Part shown: positions 46,244 to 55,941 of the stretch, in pieces
Numbering within the stretch: the stretch's first letter is position 1
How the letters are laid out: each line of letters begins with the position of its first letter
The notes under the pieces: model-generated
Databases searched by the model: none
What the model was told of the DNA's origin: nothing
The model's input: the letters and a program-made list of their open reading frames with translations, nothing else
Translations under genes and position numbers: made by a program
Source of the DNA: Maribacter sedimenticola
GTDB taxonomy: Bacteria; Bacteroidota; Bacteroidia; Flavobacteriales; Flavobacteriaceae
Assembly (NCBI RefSeq): GCF_900188415.1
Contig: NZ_FZNV01000001.1
Location: 957,501 to 1,021,500, forward strand
Reading direction: 5' to 3'
DNA: 64,000 nucleotides

Positions 46244-47206
46244 CTATGCGGTTTTTGTTTTCTTGAACATAAAGAACAGACCTATTAAAATAAAAGGAAT
46301 GCTAAGCCATTGTCCTGTAGAGAGTACCCCAAGACTTTCTTCAAAGCCACCCTGGCTTTTCTTTACGAACTCCACAAAAAAGCGCACCGTCCATAATAAA
46401 ACAAAGAATAATCCAAAAAGATAACCTGGCTTGTTCTTTTTATCCGTTTTCCAATATAAAAAATAGAGTAGAATAAAAATCAGTAAGTAACAAACCGCTT
46501 CATACAATTGCGCAGGATGGCGATATGGTATTTCCGCTAGATATTGAGAAAATTGAGGGTTGTTCTCAATGGCCGCATAGGCGGCATTTACTGATTTTTC
46601 TTGGGTAATGCCCAATGCTTTTGATGGATGTAGGTCATCTGAATCCCTTATAAATTTTGTAGCGAAAATAAAATTTTCATCTACAACCTTACCATTTATT
46701 TCAGAATTGAAAAAATTTCCAAGTCGCACACAAAAACAACCAATAGCAACAGGTATTACCATTCTATCAAATATCCAAAGCATACTAAATTCTTTATGCT
46801 TTCTTGTATATAGATAAGTACCTATAATAATACCAAGGGTGGCCCCATGACTGGCCAATCCTGTAAATCCTGTAAATTCATAACCATTGATCAAGCCAAA
46901 CAACAGACTGCCGTTTTCACTCTCCCGTATAGGTAGTAGAATTTCAAGTAAATGGTTGGAATAATATGGCCAATCGTAAAAAAACACATGACCCAGTCGA
47001 GCACCCAACATAGTACCAAGAACGGTATAGATAAAGAGTGAATCTAACTGTTCTACCGATTTTTTTTCATTGGTAAATATCTTTTTCATTATGAACCAGC
47101 CCAAAGCAAATGCCGTTATCCATAATAAATTATAATACTTGATCTGTATAAATCCTATGTTGAAAAGGGTTTCATTTGGATTCCAGGTAATTCCTAAGAA
47201 ATGCAT
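46244..47206 (-). CDS. lgt: Prolipoprotein diacylglyceryl transferase
   Basis: A 320-residue inner-membrane enzyme with about seven hydrophobic segments. Motifs include GARLGHVFFYDW, the periplasmic SHGATLG (catalytic-region His, HGG in E. coli), RLGNFFNSEI and HPAQLYEA. It transfers diacylglyceryl from phosphatidylglycerol to the lipobox cysteine of prolipoproteins. It is first in the run lgt, DUF192, GNAT, ModF-like. Confidence 0.95.
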   Translation of the reverse strand: MHFLGITWNPNETLFNIGFIQIKYYNLLWITAFALGWFIMKKIFTNEKKSVEQLDSLFIYTVLGTMLGARLGHVFFYDWPYYSNHLLEILLPIRESENGSLLFGLINGYEFTGFTGLASHGATLGIIIGTYLYTRKHKEFSMLWIFDRMVIPVAIGCFCVRLGNFFNSEINGKVVDENFIFATKFIRDSDDLHPSKALGITQEKSVNAAYAAIENNPQFSQYLAEIPYRHPAQLYEAVCYLLIFILLYFLYWKTDKKNKPGYLFGLFFVLLWTVRFFVEFVKKSQGGFEESLGVLSTGQWLSIPFILIGLFFMFKKTKTA

Positions 47207-47294
47207 GTGTTGTATTTTGTTTGGCTAAGATAATAAATAGCCAACAGACAAATTAAGTTTTGGATTAGAGATATGGGTAATTAAAATTTCCTTT

Positions 47295-47528
47295 TTAAGG
47301 AACTGGATCATATCCTTTACCACCCCAAGGGTTACAGCTAAAAATTCGTTTTGTTGCCAACCATCCACCTTTAAAAAGGCCATGTTTCTTTAAGGCTTCC
47401 AAAGTATATTGAGAACACGTTGGCGAGTACCTACATGTGGCAGGTGTGTAGGGCGATATGGCTATTTGATAAAAGCGGATCAACCATACAAATGGGGCTA
47501 TCACTATTTTTTTAAACGTAATTTTCAA
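47295..47528 (-). CDS. yidD: Membrane protein insertion efficiency factor YidD
   Basis: A 77-residue YidD protein: [20 protein letters not shown], followed by [11 protein letters not shown] and [13 protein letters not shown]. YidD assists YidC/Sec-dependent insertion of inner-membrane proteins. It lies 88 nt upstream of lgt on the same strand and 50 nt after the terminator region of the DUF779 unit. Confidence 0.96.
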   Translation of the reverse strand: MKITFKKIVIAPFVWLIRFYQIAISPYTPATCRYSPTCSQYTLEALKKHGLFKGGWLATKRIFSCNPWGGKGYDPVP

Positions 47529-47578
47529 GACTATGTGTTATAGTAGCAAAGCTACCACAAAAGAAACAATTAAAAATG

Positions 47579-47611
47579 AACAAGTCCGGATACTCACCAT
47601 CCGGACTTGTT
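47579..47611. terminator. Stem-loop downstream of the DUF779 gene
   Basis: aacaagtccggat (47579-47591) and atccggacttgtt (47599-47611) are perfect 13-bp arms. It lies 18 nt past the minus-strand stop at 47629 and upstream of yidD. Confidence 0.8.
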
Positions 47612-47628
47612 AACTATAAAAACCGCAA

Positions 47629-48003
47629 TTAAACCCCTAGTCGTATATCCTCTAAATTTTTGGATTCTTCTTCGGTAAACAATCTGGATTTGATTAAAAA
47701 CCTGACACCTAACGGTATTTCCAATGAAAAACTAGCGCCTCTTCCTGGGGTAACATCAATGGTCAATTGGGTATGTTTCCAATATTCAAACTGATCTTTT
47801 GACATATGAAAATCGCAATTTTCAATATTCCCCAACCAAACATCATTATCATCCAGCATTAAGTCGCCTTTGGTAAAGCACATTGGCGAAGAACCATCAC
47901 AACAGCCCCCGCTTTGATGAAACATAAGTTCACCATGGCGCTCCTTTAATTGTTGGATTATGTGTGCGGCTTTTTCCGTTACCAATACACGTTTAGTTTT
48001 CAT
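47629..48003 (-). CDS. DUF779 protein associated with aldehyde dehydrogenase
   Basis: A 124-residue protein of the DUF779 family. It has QSGGCCDGSSPMCF, a Cys-rich segment that could bind metal, and VTPGRGASFSLEIPLGVRF at the end. In many bacteria DUF779 genes adjoin acetaldehyde dehydrogenase genes, as here: it begins 11 nt after the aldehyde dehydrogenase stop. The function is unknown. Confidence 0.92.
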   Translation of the reverse strand: MKTKRVLVTEKAAHIIQQLKERHGELMFHQSGGCCDGSSPMCFTKGDLMLDDNDVWLGNIENCDFHMSKDQFEYWKHTQLTIDVTPGRGASFSLEIPLGVRFLIKSRLFTEEESKNLEDIRLGV

Positions 48004-48014
48004 GTTTATTCCGG

Positions 48015-49538
48015 TTAAAAGAATCCCATAGGCTTTTTGTCATAGGAAATGAGCATATTTTTGGTCTGACGGTAATGTGCCAACATCATTTTATGGTTTT
48101 CCCGGCCAATTCCCGATTTTTTATATCCCCCAAACGGAGCATGTGCAGGATAAAGATGATAACAATTTACCCAAACCCTACCGGCTTTTATGGCTCTTGA
48201 AATTTGATAGGCCTGGTGGGTGTCCCGTGTCCAAACACCGGCACCTAATCCATATAAGGTATCATTGGCAATGGCTATGGCTTCCGCTTCGTCTTTAAAA
48301 GTGGTTACACAAAGTACCGGACCAAAAATCTCTTCCTGAAAAACACGCATTTTGTTATTGCCCTTTAAAATAGTAGGTTGTATATAGAAACCGCCCTCCA
48401 GTCCTTCGTTATAGGCTTGGCCACCACCGGTAAGCACTTCGCAACCTTCTTCTTTACCAATATTGATGTAACTTAAAATCTTTTCAAATTGATCGTTGGA
48501 TGCCTGAGCTCCCATCATGGTGGAAGGATCTAAAGGATGGCCCATTTTTATGGCCTTGGTACGTTCCAAAACACGTTCAATGAATTTGTCATAAATGCTT
48601 TCCTGTACCAACATTCTTGATGGGCATGTGCAAACTTCGCCTTGGTTCAAGGCAAACATGTTGGCACCTTCCAAACACTTGTCAAAAAAGGCATCATCCG
48701 CATCCATAATGCTTTCAAAGAAAATATTTGGGGATTTGCCACCGAGTTCCAAGGTAACTGGCGTAATATTTTTAGAGGCGTACTGCATGATCAATTGCCC
48801 TGTGGTAGTTTCTCCGGTAAAGGCAATTTTATCTATTCTTGGACTAGAAGCCAAAGGCTTGCCCGCTTCTGCACCAAAGCCATTAACAATGTTCAAAACC
48901 CCGTCCGGTAAAATACCTTCTATCAATTCCATTAGAATTAAAATACCTACAGGGGTCTGTTCGGCAGGTTTTAAGACCACGCAGTTTCCGGCTGCCAATG
49001 CAGGTGCCAGTTTCCAAGTGGCCATTAATAATGGAAAATTCCAAGGAATTATTTGTCCTACTACGCCAAGAGGCTCGGTTACGTTCAATGCAACGGTATT
49101 GGCATCCAGTTCGCTAACGGAACCTTCTTCTGCTCTGATGACACCGGCAAAATATCTAAAATGGTCAATGGCCAAAGGAAGATCGGCCGCTCTTGTTTCA
49201 CGTATAGCCTTGCCATTGTCCCAAGTTTCTGCCCTGGCCAAAACCTCTAAGTTCTGCTCCATTTTGTCCGCAATCTTTAATAGCATATTACTTCGTTCAG
49301 TTGCAGAAGAGGTATTCCAAGAAGGAGCTGCCTGCCAAGCCGCATCTATAGCTTTTTCAATGTCCTCTGCCGTGGAACGTGGTATTTTGGTAAAGGACTT
49401 ACCGTCTACTGGTGAAGTGTTATCAAAATATTCACCTTTGGTAGGGGCTGTCCACTTTCCACCAATATAGTTTTCATACTGATTCTTGAATTTAGGTTTT
49501 TGTAGTACGTCTTTTGCTACGGTTGCTGTTGTGCTCAT
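48015..49538 (-). CDS. Aldehyde dehydrogenase (acetaldehyde dehydrogenase-like)
   Basis: A 507-residue NAD(P)-dependent aldehyde dehydrogenase. The general base Glu lies in LELGGKSPN, the nucleophile Cys in the [10 protein letters not shown] motif, and the PWNFP and FGPVL segments are intact. The NQGEVCT form and association with DUF779 fit the ExaC/AldB/AcoD group that oxidises acetaldehyde to acetate. The AraC regulator lies divergently 189 nt away and is probably its activator. Confidence 0.93.
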   Translation of the reverse strand: MSTTATVAKDVLQKPKFKNQYENYIGGKWTAPTKGEYFDNTSPVDGKSFTKIPRSTAEDIEKAIDAAWQAAPSWNTSSATERSNMLLKIADKMEQNLEVLARAETWDNGKAIRETRAADLPLAIDHFRYFAGVIRAEEGSVSELDANTVALNVTEPLGVVGQIIPWNFPLLMATWKLAPALAAGNCVVLKPAEQTPVGILILMELIEGILPDGVLNIVNGFGAEAGKPLASSPRIDKIAFTGETTTGQLIMQYASKNITPVTLELGGKSPNIFFESIMDADDAFFDKCLEGANMFALNQGEVCTCPSRMLVQESIYDKFIERVLERTKAIKMGHPLDPSTMMGAQASNDQFEKILSYINIGKEEGCEVLTGGGQAYNEGLEGGFYIQPTILKGNNKMRVFQEEIFGPVLCVTTFKDEAEAIAIANDTLYGLGAGVWTRDTHQAYQISRAIKAGRVWVNCYHLYPAHAPFGGYKKSGIGRENHKMMLAHYRQTKNMLISYDKKPMGFF

Positions 49539-49727
49539 AATACATGTTTTAAGTTAATATTTGTTGAAATAAGTATAATGTCATCCTGTTACAGCTTAAA
49601 TGTACTCTTCATATTCTCCATTAATCTGACGCATTCTATGAATAATGTGAACTATTCTATCATTTATTGTTAATATCTCTTTTTTACCTATAATATTTTG
49701 TAAATTTCTTAATGTAAATACAAGGGT

Positions 49728-50651
49728 ATGATACAGTTATCTGATGAATTTTTAAAACAAAGACGTCTAGAGACCTTGGTCGAAAACCAAACCTCTTTTA
49801 CAATGAACAATGCTGCCATGCATGTTTTTGAAACCCATGAACAAGCAAGTAGTGTGCTATTGCAATTTGAACAGCCGGTTCTGGCCAGTATGATACAGGG
49901 TAAAAAAATAATGCATTTACGCGATTACGAACGTTTTGATTTTTTGCCAGGAGAATCCTTGGTCCTACCGGCCAATGAACGTATGTGTATAGATTTCCCT
50001 GAGGCTATGTCCAAAAATCCTACGCGTTGTCTTGCCATGGCAATTTCCGAGGGTAAAATCAATAAGGTATTGCAATTCATGAACGAGAACATGCCCAAGG
50101 ATAACAAGGAGGAGTGGGGCCTTATGGATTACAATTTTCATTTTGTGAACGATCGAGGAATCTTTCAGATCATTCAACGGTTGCTGTTTCTTTTTTCCGA
50201 AGATCACCCTTCCAAGGATTATTTTGTGGATAATATGCTTCGTGAACTGATTATTAGAATTTTACAGACCAATGAACGCAAAATTTATAGCAATGCAACA
50301 TTGTCGCTAAAAAAGGAAAGCAGGCTAACGGAGGTCATACGTTATATCAGAAACAATGTGCATAAACCCCTCTCTATAGATGAACTCAGTAAAATGGCCT
50401 GTATGAGCCCTTCTCATTTTTATCGTTTGTTTAAAACGGAGCTGGGTGTGTCCCCTGTGGAATTTATTAATAACGAAAGGATAAAATTGGCCGTAGGTTT
50501 ATTACAGGATCCCAACAGAAGCATTAAAGGAGTTTACTTGGATTGTGGATTTGAAAGCAGATCTTATTTTAATAGGGTATTTAAAAATAGACAACATATT
50601 GCTCCCAAGGAATACCAAGATAAAATTCAAAAAGCCAAATTTTTGGATTAG
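49728..50651 (+). CDS. AraC-family regulator divergent from the aldehyde dehydrogenase
   Basis: A 307-residue regulator. Residues about 20-190 resemble the N-terminal AraC effector domain of the AraC_N type (short DFLPGESLVLPANE segment). The C-terminal two HTH motifs are SIDELSKMACMSPSHFYRLFK and IKGVYLDCGFESRSYFNRVFK, with the GVSPVEFINNER linker. Divergence from the aldehyde dehydrogenase/DUF779 unit suggests it controls that unit. Its stop codon directly abuts the convergent cysS stop. Confidence 0.93.
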   Translation: MIQLSDEFLKQRRLETLVENQTSFTMNNAAMHVFETHEQASSVLLQFEQPVLASMIQGKKIMHLRDYERFDFLPGESLVLPANERMCIDFPEAMSKNPTRCLAMAISEGKINKVLQFMNENMPKDNKEEWGLMDYNFHFVNDRGIFQIIQRLLFLFSEDHPSKDYFVDNMLRELIIRILQTNERKIYSNATLSLKKESRLTEVIRYIRNNVHKPLSIDELSKMACMSPSHFYRLFKTELGVSPVEFINNERIKLAVGLLQDPNRSIKGVYLDCGFESRSYFNRVFKNRQHIAPKEYQDKIQKAKFLD

Positions 50652-52130
50652 TTATAAACTGTACGTAGTACCGTCTTTTCCATCCTTAAGCTGAATGCCC
50701 AAAGCGGACAATTGGTCACGAATTTTATCAGAAGTTGCAAAATCCTTGTTCTCACGCGCTTCTTTACGTAATTGTATGAGTAATTCTACGACTCCGCCCA
50801 GTTTTTCTGAATCCGCATCTGAACTACTTTTATTTTCCAATCCTAAAACATCAAATATAAATGCGTATAAGGTTTGTTCCAATTCTTCCTTGTCTTCTTT
50901 TGTAATGGTTTCATTACCTTCTTTGATCAAGTTAATATGTTTTACGGCGTCGAACAATTTGGCAATTAATATAGGCGTATTAAAATCATCGTTCATGGCC
51001 GTATAACAGGAAGATTTCCATTCGGCCACATTAAAATTACTGCTGCTTGCTACTGGAAGGGATTTTAAGGAATTGATGGCCTCCATTAATTTATTGAACC
51101 CTTTTTCAGAAGCTAAAAGTGCATCATTACTAATGTCCAAAATACTGGTATAATGAGCTTGCATCATAAAAAAGCGTACCATAGAAGGAGAAAAAGCCTT
51201 ACTTAGAATGTCATTTTCACCAGAAAATATTTCACCAGGAAGAATACTGTTTCCTGTAGATTTGGCCATTTTCCTACCATTTAAGGTAAGCATGTTGGTA
51301 TGTAGCCAATAATTTACTGGAGATTTACCATTACTTGCCTCTGCTTGGGCTATTTCACATTCATGGTGCGGAAATTTCAAATCCATTCCTCCGCCATGAA
51401 TGTCAAAGGTCTCCCCCAAATATTTAGTGCTCATTGCCGTACATTCCAGATGCCATCCGGGGAAACCATCTCCCCAAGGTGATGGCCATCTCATTATATG
51501 TTGCGGTTCCGCTTTTTTCCATAGGGCAAAATCCTGCGGATTGCGTTTATCGTCCTGAGCGGTAAGGTCACGCGTATTGGCGATCATATCCTCTAACTTT
51601 CTACCGCTTAGCTTGCCATATTCATGATCAGTGTTAAACTTGGCGACATCAAAATAAACGGACCCATTCGTCTCATAGGCATATCCTTTGTTAAGGATAT
51701 CCTTTATAATCTCTATTTGTTCTATGATATGGCCGGTAGCGGTAGGTTCAATACTAGGGGGTAAAAAATTAAACTTTTCCAAAATATTATGAAAATCTAC
51801 CGTATAGCGCTGTACTACTTCCATAGGTTCAAGCTTCTCCAACCTGGCCTTTTTAGCTATTTTGTCTTCACCATCCTCAGCATCATCTACAAGGTGACCG
51901 GCATCCGTTATATTACGGACATACCGTACTTTATACCCAAGATGTTTAAAGTACCTAAAAATCATATCAAATGACATAAAGGTTCTGCAATTTCCCAAAT
52001 GCACATTGCTGTAAACTGTAGGGCCGCATACATACATGCCTATATGTCCTTTATTGATCGGCGTGAAAATTTCTTTTTTTCCAGTAAGTGAATTGTGAAC
52101 CTTAATTTCTTGATTTTCGTACAACTGCAT
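50652..52130 (-). CDS. cysS: Cysteinyl-tRNA synthetase
   Basis: A 492-residue class I synthetase. [18 protein letters not shown] contains the zinc-ligand Cys and the HIGH-type motif [14 protein letters not shown] and [18 protein letters not shown] hold the other zinc ligands, and KMAKSTGNS is the KMSKS motif. Length is usual. It charges tRNA-Cys in the cytoplasm. Confidence 0.97.
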   Translation of the reverse strand: MQLYENQEIKVHNSLTGKKEIFTPINKGHIGMYVCGPTVYSNVHLGNCRTFMSFDMIFRYFKHLGYKVRYVRNITDAGHLVDDAEDGEDKIAKKARLEKLEPMEVVQRYTVDFHNILEKFNFLPPSIEPTATGHIIEQIEIIKDILNKGYAYETNGSVYFDVAKFNTDHEYGKLSGRKLEDMIANTRDLTAQDDKRNPQDFALWKKAEPQHIMRWPSPWGDGFPGWHLECTAMSTKYLGETFDIHGGGMDLKFPHHECEIAQAEASNGKSPVNYWLHTNMLTLNGRKMAKSTGNSILPGEIFSGENDILSKAFSPSMVRFFMMQAHYTSILDISNDALLASEKGFNKLMEAINSLKSLPVASSSNFNVAEWKSSCYTAMNDDFNTPILIAKLFDAVKHINLIKEGNETITKEDKEELEQTLYAFIFDVLGLENKSSSDADSEKLGGVVELLIQLRKEARENKDFATSDKIRDQLSALGIQLKDGKDGTTYSL

Positions 52131-52509
52131 GAAATTATGTGCGTTTAAAATGAGTGTTTAGGGTTTTTGTAAAATATGTCCATACCAGATTATCGCCGAT
52201 AGTTTTGAACGCATTGCTGTCATTTGTAAAATATGCCATGGTAAAGCGAAATGAATTAACGATATAAGACACCTTTTTGTACGTTCATAAAGTTTGCGGC
52301 ATTTATTACCAATAGGTTAAAACCCTGTTTTTTAATGTTGACAATTGATTTGGGCAACTTGACTATTCGTACTTTTTGTTCCCGCTCAATTCAAGCCGTA
52401 AAGATATACAATAAGTGTCACTTTATAACTAAATAGGGGGATTACACAACAATAATTGGTGACAAAGCAAGCTAGGGGTTACTTTTAAAAACCAAATCTA
52501 TTTTGCCTT
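52131..52509. other. Intergenic region, no feature recognised
   Basis: A 379-nt gap between cysS (minus) and the T9SS cargo gene (plus). It is AT-rich, and promoters for both directions are expected in it, but I found no clear -33/-7 pair, stem-loop or RNA gene. Confidence 0.35.
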
Positions 52510-54312
52510 ATGACCCAGCGTGGTTTAGCCATTCTTTTCCTCAGTTTATTTGGTATGTTAACTTGTTTCTCTCAAGTTGCTCCAGATTGTATCAATGCCA
52601 TACCTATTTGTTACAATACCCCGATCAATGCCGGGACCAATGGTTATGGTATAGATGATTTCAATGGGGCCTCCGTTTCAGGTTGTTTTACACAAGCATC
52701 AGGGACAATAGAAACCAATTCTGCATGGTACCGCTTTAGAACAGGAGAATCTGGTCAATTAGGCTTTAATATTGGACATGACTCCAACGAAGATTGGGAT
52801 TTTGCTTTGTATAATACTACAGATTGTAATGATTTAGGTGAGCCTGTAAGATGTAATTATTTCGACAATTCGGACAATAGCGATTTTATTGGAGTGGGGG
52901 TAGACCCCACAGGGGCGGATAATATACAATATGAAGATTGGCTAGAGGTTGAACCCGGACAAGATTATTATTTATTGATCAATAATTATAGCAATAATAA
53001 TTCTGGATTTTCCATTCAATTTTCGGGAAGCATTTTTGTGGAATTTCCTAATAGTGCATTAGATTGTGATATCATTGATAATTTATTGGGGCCACCGATC
53101 ATAGCGTGCGATAACGAGAACGTAGTACTTGATGCAACTACTGATAATGCATTGGGTTATGAGTGGTATATAGATTTGGGAACAGGTTATCAGCGTATAC
53201 CAAATGAAAATGGGGCACAACTTTCCGTGGCGGTTTCTGCAATGTACAGAGTACTTGTAATAAGGCCTCTGGGCAATAATTTGATTAGCGAGACTCAAGT
53301 AGCTTACGCGCCTTCGCCCGTTACATATGAGGTTGCGGATAGTACGGCCTGTTTTGATGGTACGGCCATAGATTTAACATTAAAGGACGAGGAAGCGTTG
53401 GGGGACCAAAGTACTTTTGAATTTCGTGTTACTTACCATTCTTCTGTTGAGGATGCCATTGATGGTATTGATCCATTGCCTAAAAGCTATGTACCTTCTG
53501 CATTAACGGAAACCATACATGTAAGAACCACATCTTTGGAAAATGGTAATTGTTTTGATGTTTCGGAATCTTTTGAAATTAATAGTGTGGCATTGCCGGA
53601 ACTTGATTTTCCTACAAGAATATACGAATGCGGTGAGGCTCCTGTTGCTACAATTGGGGAAGAAACGCCAGATCCAAATTATACGTATGAATGGAGTACG
53701 GGTGAGACTACACCTATGATAACGGTGGATCAGAGTGGGGTTTATACCTTATCCGTTACCAATGCGGCGAACGCATTACAATGTGTAACCGTTAAATCTA
53801 TAGAGGTTGTTTTCTCCAAACCTCCAGTTATTACTGATATTAGTATTGAATATGAGGACGATCTGGCAAATACGGTAAGGGTATATGTAGAGACCGACGG
53901 AAATCTTGCCTATCAATTGGATGGTGAGGAACCACAGGAAAATGCCACTTTTCATGACCTTTTTCCAGGAGAGCATACCATAACGGTAATTGATTTGAAC
54001 GGATGCGGTAGCGATTCCAAAAAAATAGTGGTCCTGGGATTTCCAAAGTTCTTTACCCCTAATGCGGATGGAATAAATGATACATGGCATGTAGCCGGAC
54101 TGGATATTTTGGACAATCCTATTATCAGCATCTATGATCGATATGGAAAATTACTGCATCAACTACATAAAAATTCAAATGGTTGGGACGGCTCTTTTAA
54201 TGGTGTACTATTGCCTGAATCCGATTACTGGTTTAAATTATCCTACACAGATTCGCTTGGCCAAACTACCCATGCGGCTTATATCAACAACCATTTTACA
54301 TTAAAGCGCTAA
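52510..54312 (+). CDS. T9SS type B cargo protein (CHU_C sorting domain)
   Basis: A 600-residue secreted protein. A signal peptide (to CFSQ) precedes DCINAIPICYNTPI and a domain with SAWYRFRTGESGQLGFNI and EDWDFALYNTTDC, repeated in the following paralogue. Ig-like segments follow. The C-terminus (about 505-600) is the CHU_C domain: FFTPNADGINDTW, ISIYDRYGKLL, GWDGSFNG and an end FTLKR. This domain directs export by the type IX system. Function of the N-terminal parts is unknown. Confidence 0.9.
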   Translation: MTQRGLAILFLSLFGMLTCFSQVAPDCINAIPICYNTPINAGTNGYGIDDFNGASVSGCFTQASGTIETNSAWYRFRTGESGQLGFNIGHDSNEDWDFALYNTTDCNDLGEPVRCNYFDNSDNSDFIGVGVDPTGADNIQYEDWLEVEPGQDYYLLINNYSNNNSGFSIQFSGSIFVEFPNSALDCDIIDNLLGPPIIACDNENVVLDATTDNALGYEWYIDLGTGYQRIPNENGAQLSVAVSAMYRVLVIRPLGNNLISETQVAYAPSPVTYEVADSTACFDGTAIDLTLKDEEALGDQSTFEFRVTYHSSVEDAIDGIDPLPKSYVPSALTETIHVRTTSLENGNCFDVSESFEINSVALPELDFPTRIYECGEAPVATIGEETPDPNYTYEWSTGETTPMITVDQSGVYTLSVTNAANALQCVTVKSIEVVFSKPPVITDISIEYEDDLANTVRVYVETDGNLAYQLDGEEPQENATFHDLFPGEHTITVIDLNGCGSDSKKIVVLGFPKFFTPNADGINDTWHVAGLDILDNPIISIYDRYGKLLHQLHKNSNGWDGSFNGVLLPESDYWFKLSYTDSLGQTTHAAYINNHFTLKR

Positions 54313-54436
54313 CCCTCTAAATTTACTACTAAAGGTGTATTTTATCGATTAAAGGTCATATTATTCGATGTAGAATACTAAATATTGGCATGTGTAGTTA
54401 TTATATACGTTACGTAGATTAATAGCCACACCATTT

Positions 54437-55882
54437 ATGAGAACATTCATAGGTTCTATATTTTGTTTACTTTTTTTTGTAACACATGTAGCTGCCCAAA
54501 ATTCTGCAGATTGTAGAACTGCCATTCCTGTGTGTGCAGATCAACCCATAATGGGTATAGCGGAAGGCACGGGTGATGTTGATGATTTTGACCCGGAAAT
54601 TATACGTCAAACAGGTTGTTTGGAAAAAGGTAGTCTTACTTCTGCCAATATTGAACATAATACTTCTTGGTTTGTGTTTAGGGCAGGAACGGGAGGGCAA
54701 GTAGGCTTTGATATAGAAGCCTTGCCTACCAATGGAAGTGGTACCCCTACTGCAGAATGGGATTTTGCCGTATTTGGTCCGGATGTAGATTGTGGGGATA
54801 TAAGCAGTGGTACTGCAGAACCTATCCGTTGTAATTATGAGGTCAATGATACACGTTTTACCGGTTTAGGGGTAAATCCTGAAAATGGCCAGGAGGGAGA
54901 ACCTTCATTGACAGGTAGTCAAAATACATATGATGAGTATCTAGATGTACAGCCGGGAGAGATCTACTACATATTGATCAATAATTTTGCTGATAATTTT
55001 ACCGGTGATCCGGAACCTTTTATGCTAACGTTTACCGGAAGCTCCGTTAATGCTAACCAAGATACTGCATTGGATTGTACGTTACGCGATGAATTTTTAG
55101 GATTGGACATTGTAGCATGTGAAGGGGATGATGACATTACCCTTAGCGCATTAAATTCCCCTGCTGGTGCAGCTATCCAAAATGTGGAATGGTCCGTAGA
55201 TTATGAAGATGACGGTATAGTGGATGATGTTCTCATGGGTTCCGGTGAATTTCAGGCGGAGCTGGTGGTGGTGAGTCCAAATTCAGGTCGTTATTTCGCC
55301 ACGGTATATGCAGACCCTTCCTCAGGCGGACCATCCTCATATAGTGATGACAGTGGTGTGCTTATAACGTTTTTTGGCACACCCATATTAGATAGGGTAG
55401 AAATCTTGGATACCAATTTATCCATAGAACCGGATCAAAACAATATAGAATTTATAGTTACTGGAAACGGGGATTATGAATTTGCTATAAATAATGGGGA
55501 ATTTCAGGATGAGGCCATATTTTTGAACGTGCCACCAGGCCTTAACACCGTTATTATCAATGATAAAAATGGCTGTGGCATTACGGAACCTTTGGAATTT
55601 TTAATTGTAGGCTATCCTAAATTTTTCACTCCCAATGGGGATGGTGTCAATGATGATTGGAATATTAAAGGAATTGAAACCTTGACAAACCCGGTAGTAT
55701 TTGTTTTTGACCGGTATGGAAAGTTGTTAAAGCAACTAGGTGCTGACGGGGGTTGGGATGGAACTTTTAATGGTAGGCCCATGCCTGCTACGGATTATTG
55801 GTTTAGGTTTGAATTTGGAGAAACAGATGATGGCCTTCTCGTCGCCAAAACCAGGAAAACCCATTTTACGTTAAAAAGATAA
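54437..55882 (+). CDS. T9SS type B cargo protein, paralogue of the preceding gene
   Basis: A 481-residue secreted protein with a signal peptide (to VAAQ), an N-terminal domain with DCRTAIPVCADQPI, TSWFVFRAGTGGQVGFDI and EWDFAVFG, and a CHU_C domain (FFTPNGDGVNDDW, VFVFDRYGKLLKQL, WDGTFNGRPMP, HFTLKR). It is shorter than the upstream copy by one or more central Ig-like segments. The two lie in tandem with a 124-nt gap. The stop codon lies inside the left arm of the terminator. Confidence 0.9.
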   Translation: MRTFIGSIFCLLFFVTHVAAQNSADCRTAIPVCADQPIMGIAEGTGDVDDFDPEIIRQTGCLEKGSLTSANIEHNTSWFVFRAGTGGQVGFDIEALPTNGSGTPTAEWDFAVFGPDVDCGDISSGTAEPIRCNYEVNDTRFTGLGVNPENGQEGEPSLTGSQNTYDEYLDVQPGEIYYILINNFADNFTGDPEPFMLTFTGSSVNANQDTALDCTLRDEFLGLDIVACEGDDDITLSALNSPAGAAIQNVEWSVDYEDDGIVDDVLMGSGEFQAELVVVSPNSGRYFATVYADPSSGGPSSYSDDSGVLITFFGTPILDRVEILDTNLSIEPDQNNIEFIVTGNGDYEFAINNGEFQDEAIFLNVPPGLNTVIINDKNGCGITEPLEFLIVGYPKFFTPNGDGVNDDWNIKGIETLTNPVVFVFDRYGKLLKQLGADGGWDGTFNGRPMPATDYWFRFEFGETDDGLLVAKTRKTHFTLKR

Positions 55883-55922
55883 ATATTAAAGGGTCGTCAA
55901 TTATGACGACCCTTTAATATTT
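55881..55922. terminator. Perfect 19-bp bidirectional terminator
   Basis: Arms aaatattaaagggtcgtca (55881-55899) and tgacgaccctttaatattt (55904-55922), loop atta. It lies between convergent genes and overlaps the last two bases of the upstream stop codon. Confidence 0.92.
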
Positions 55923-55941
55923 AGTATACTCTTAAGGAAAA

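Noticed and set aside
48595-49470. 291-codon frame antisense to the aldehyde dehydrogenase
   Set aside because: It is a shadow of a well-conserved gene; no start context or homology pattern supports it.
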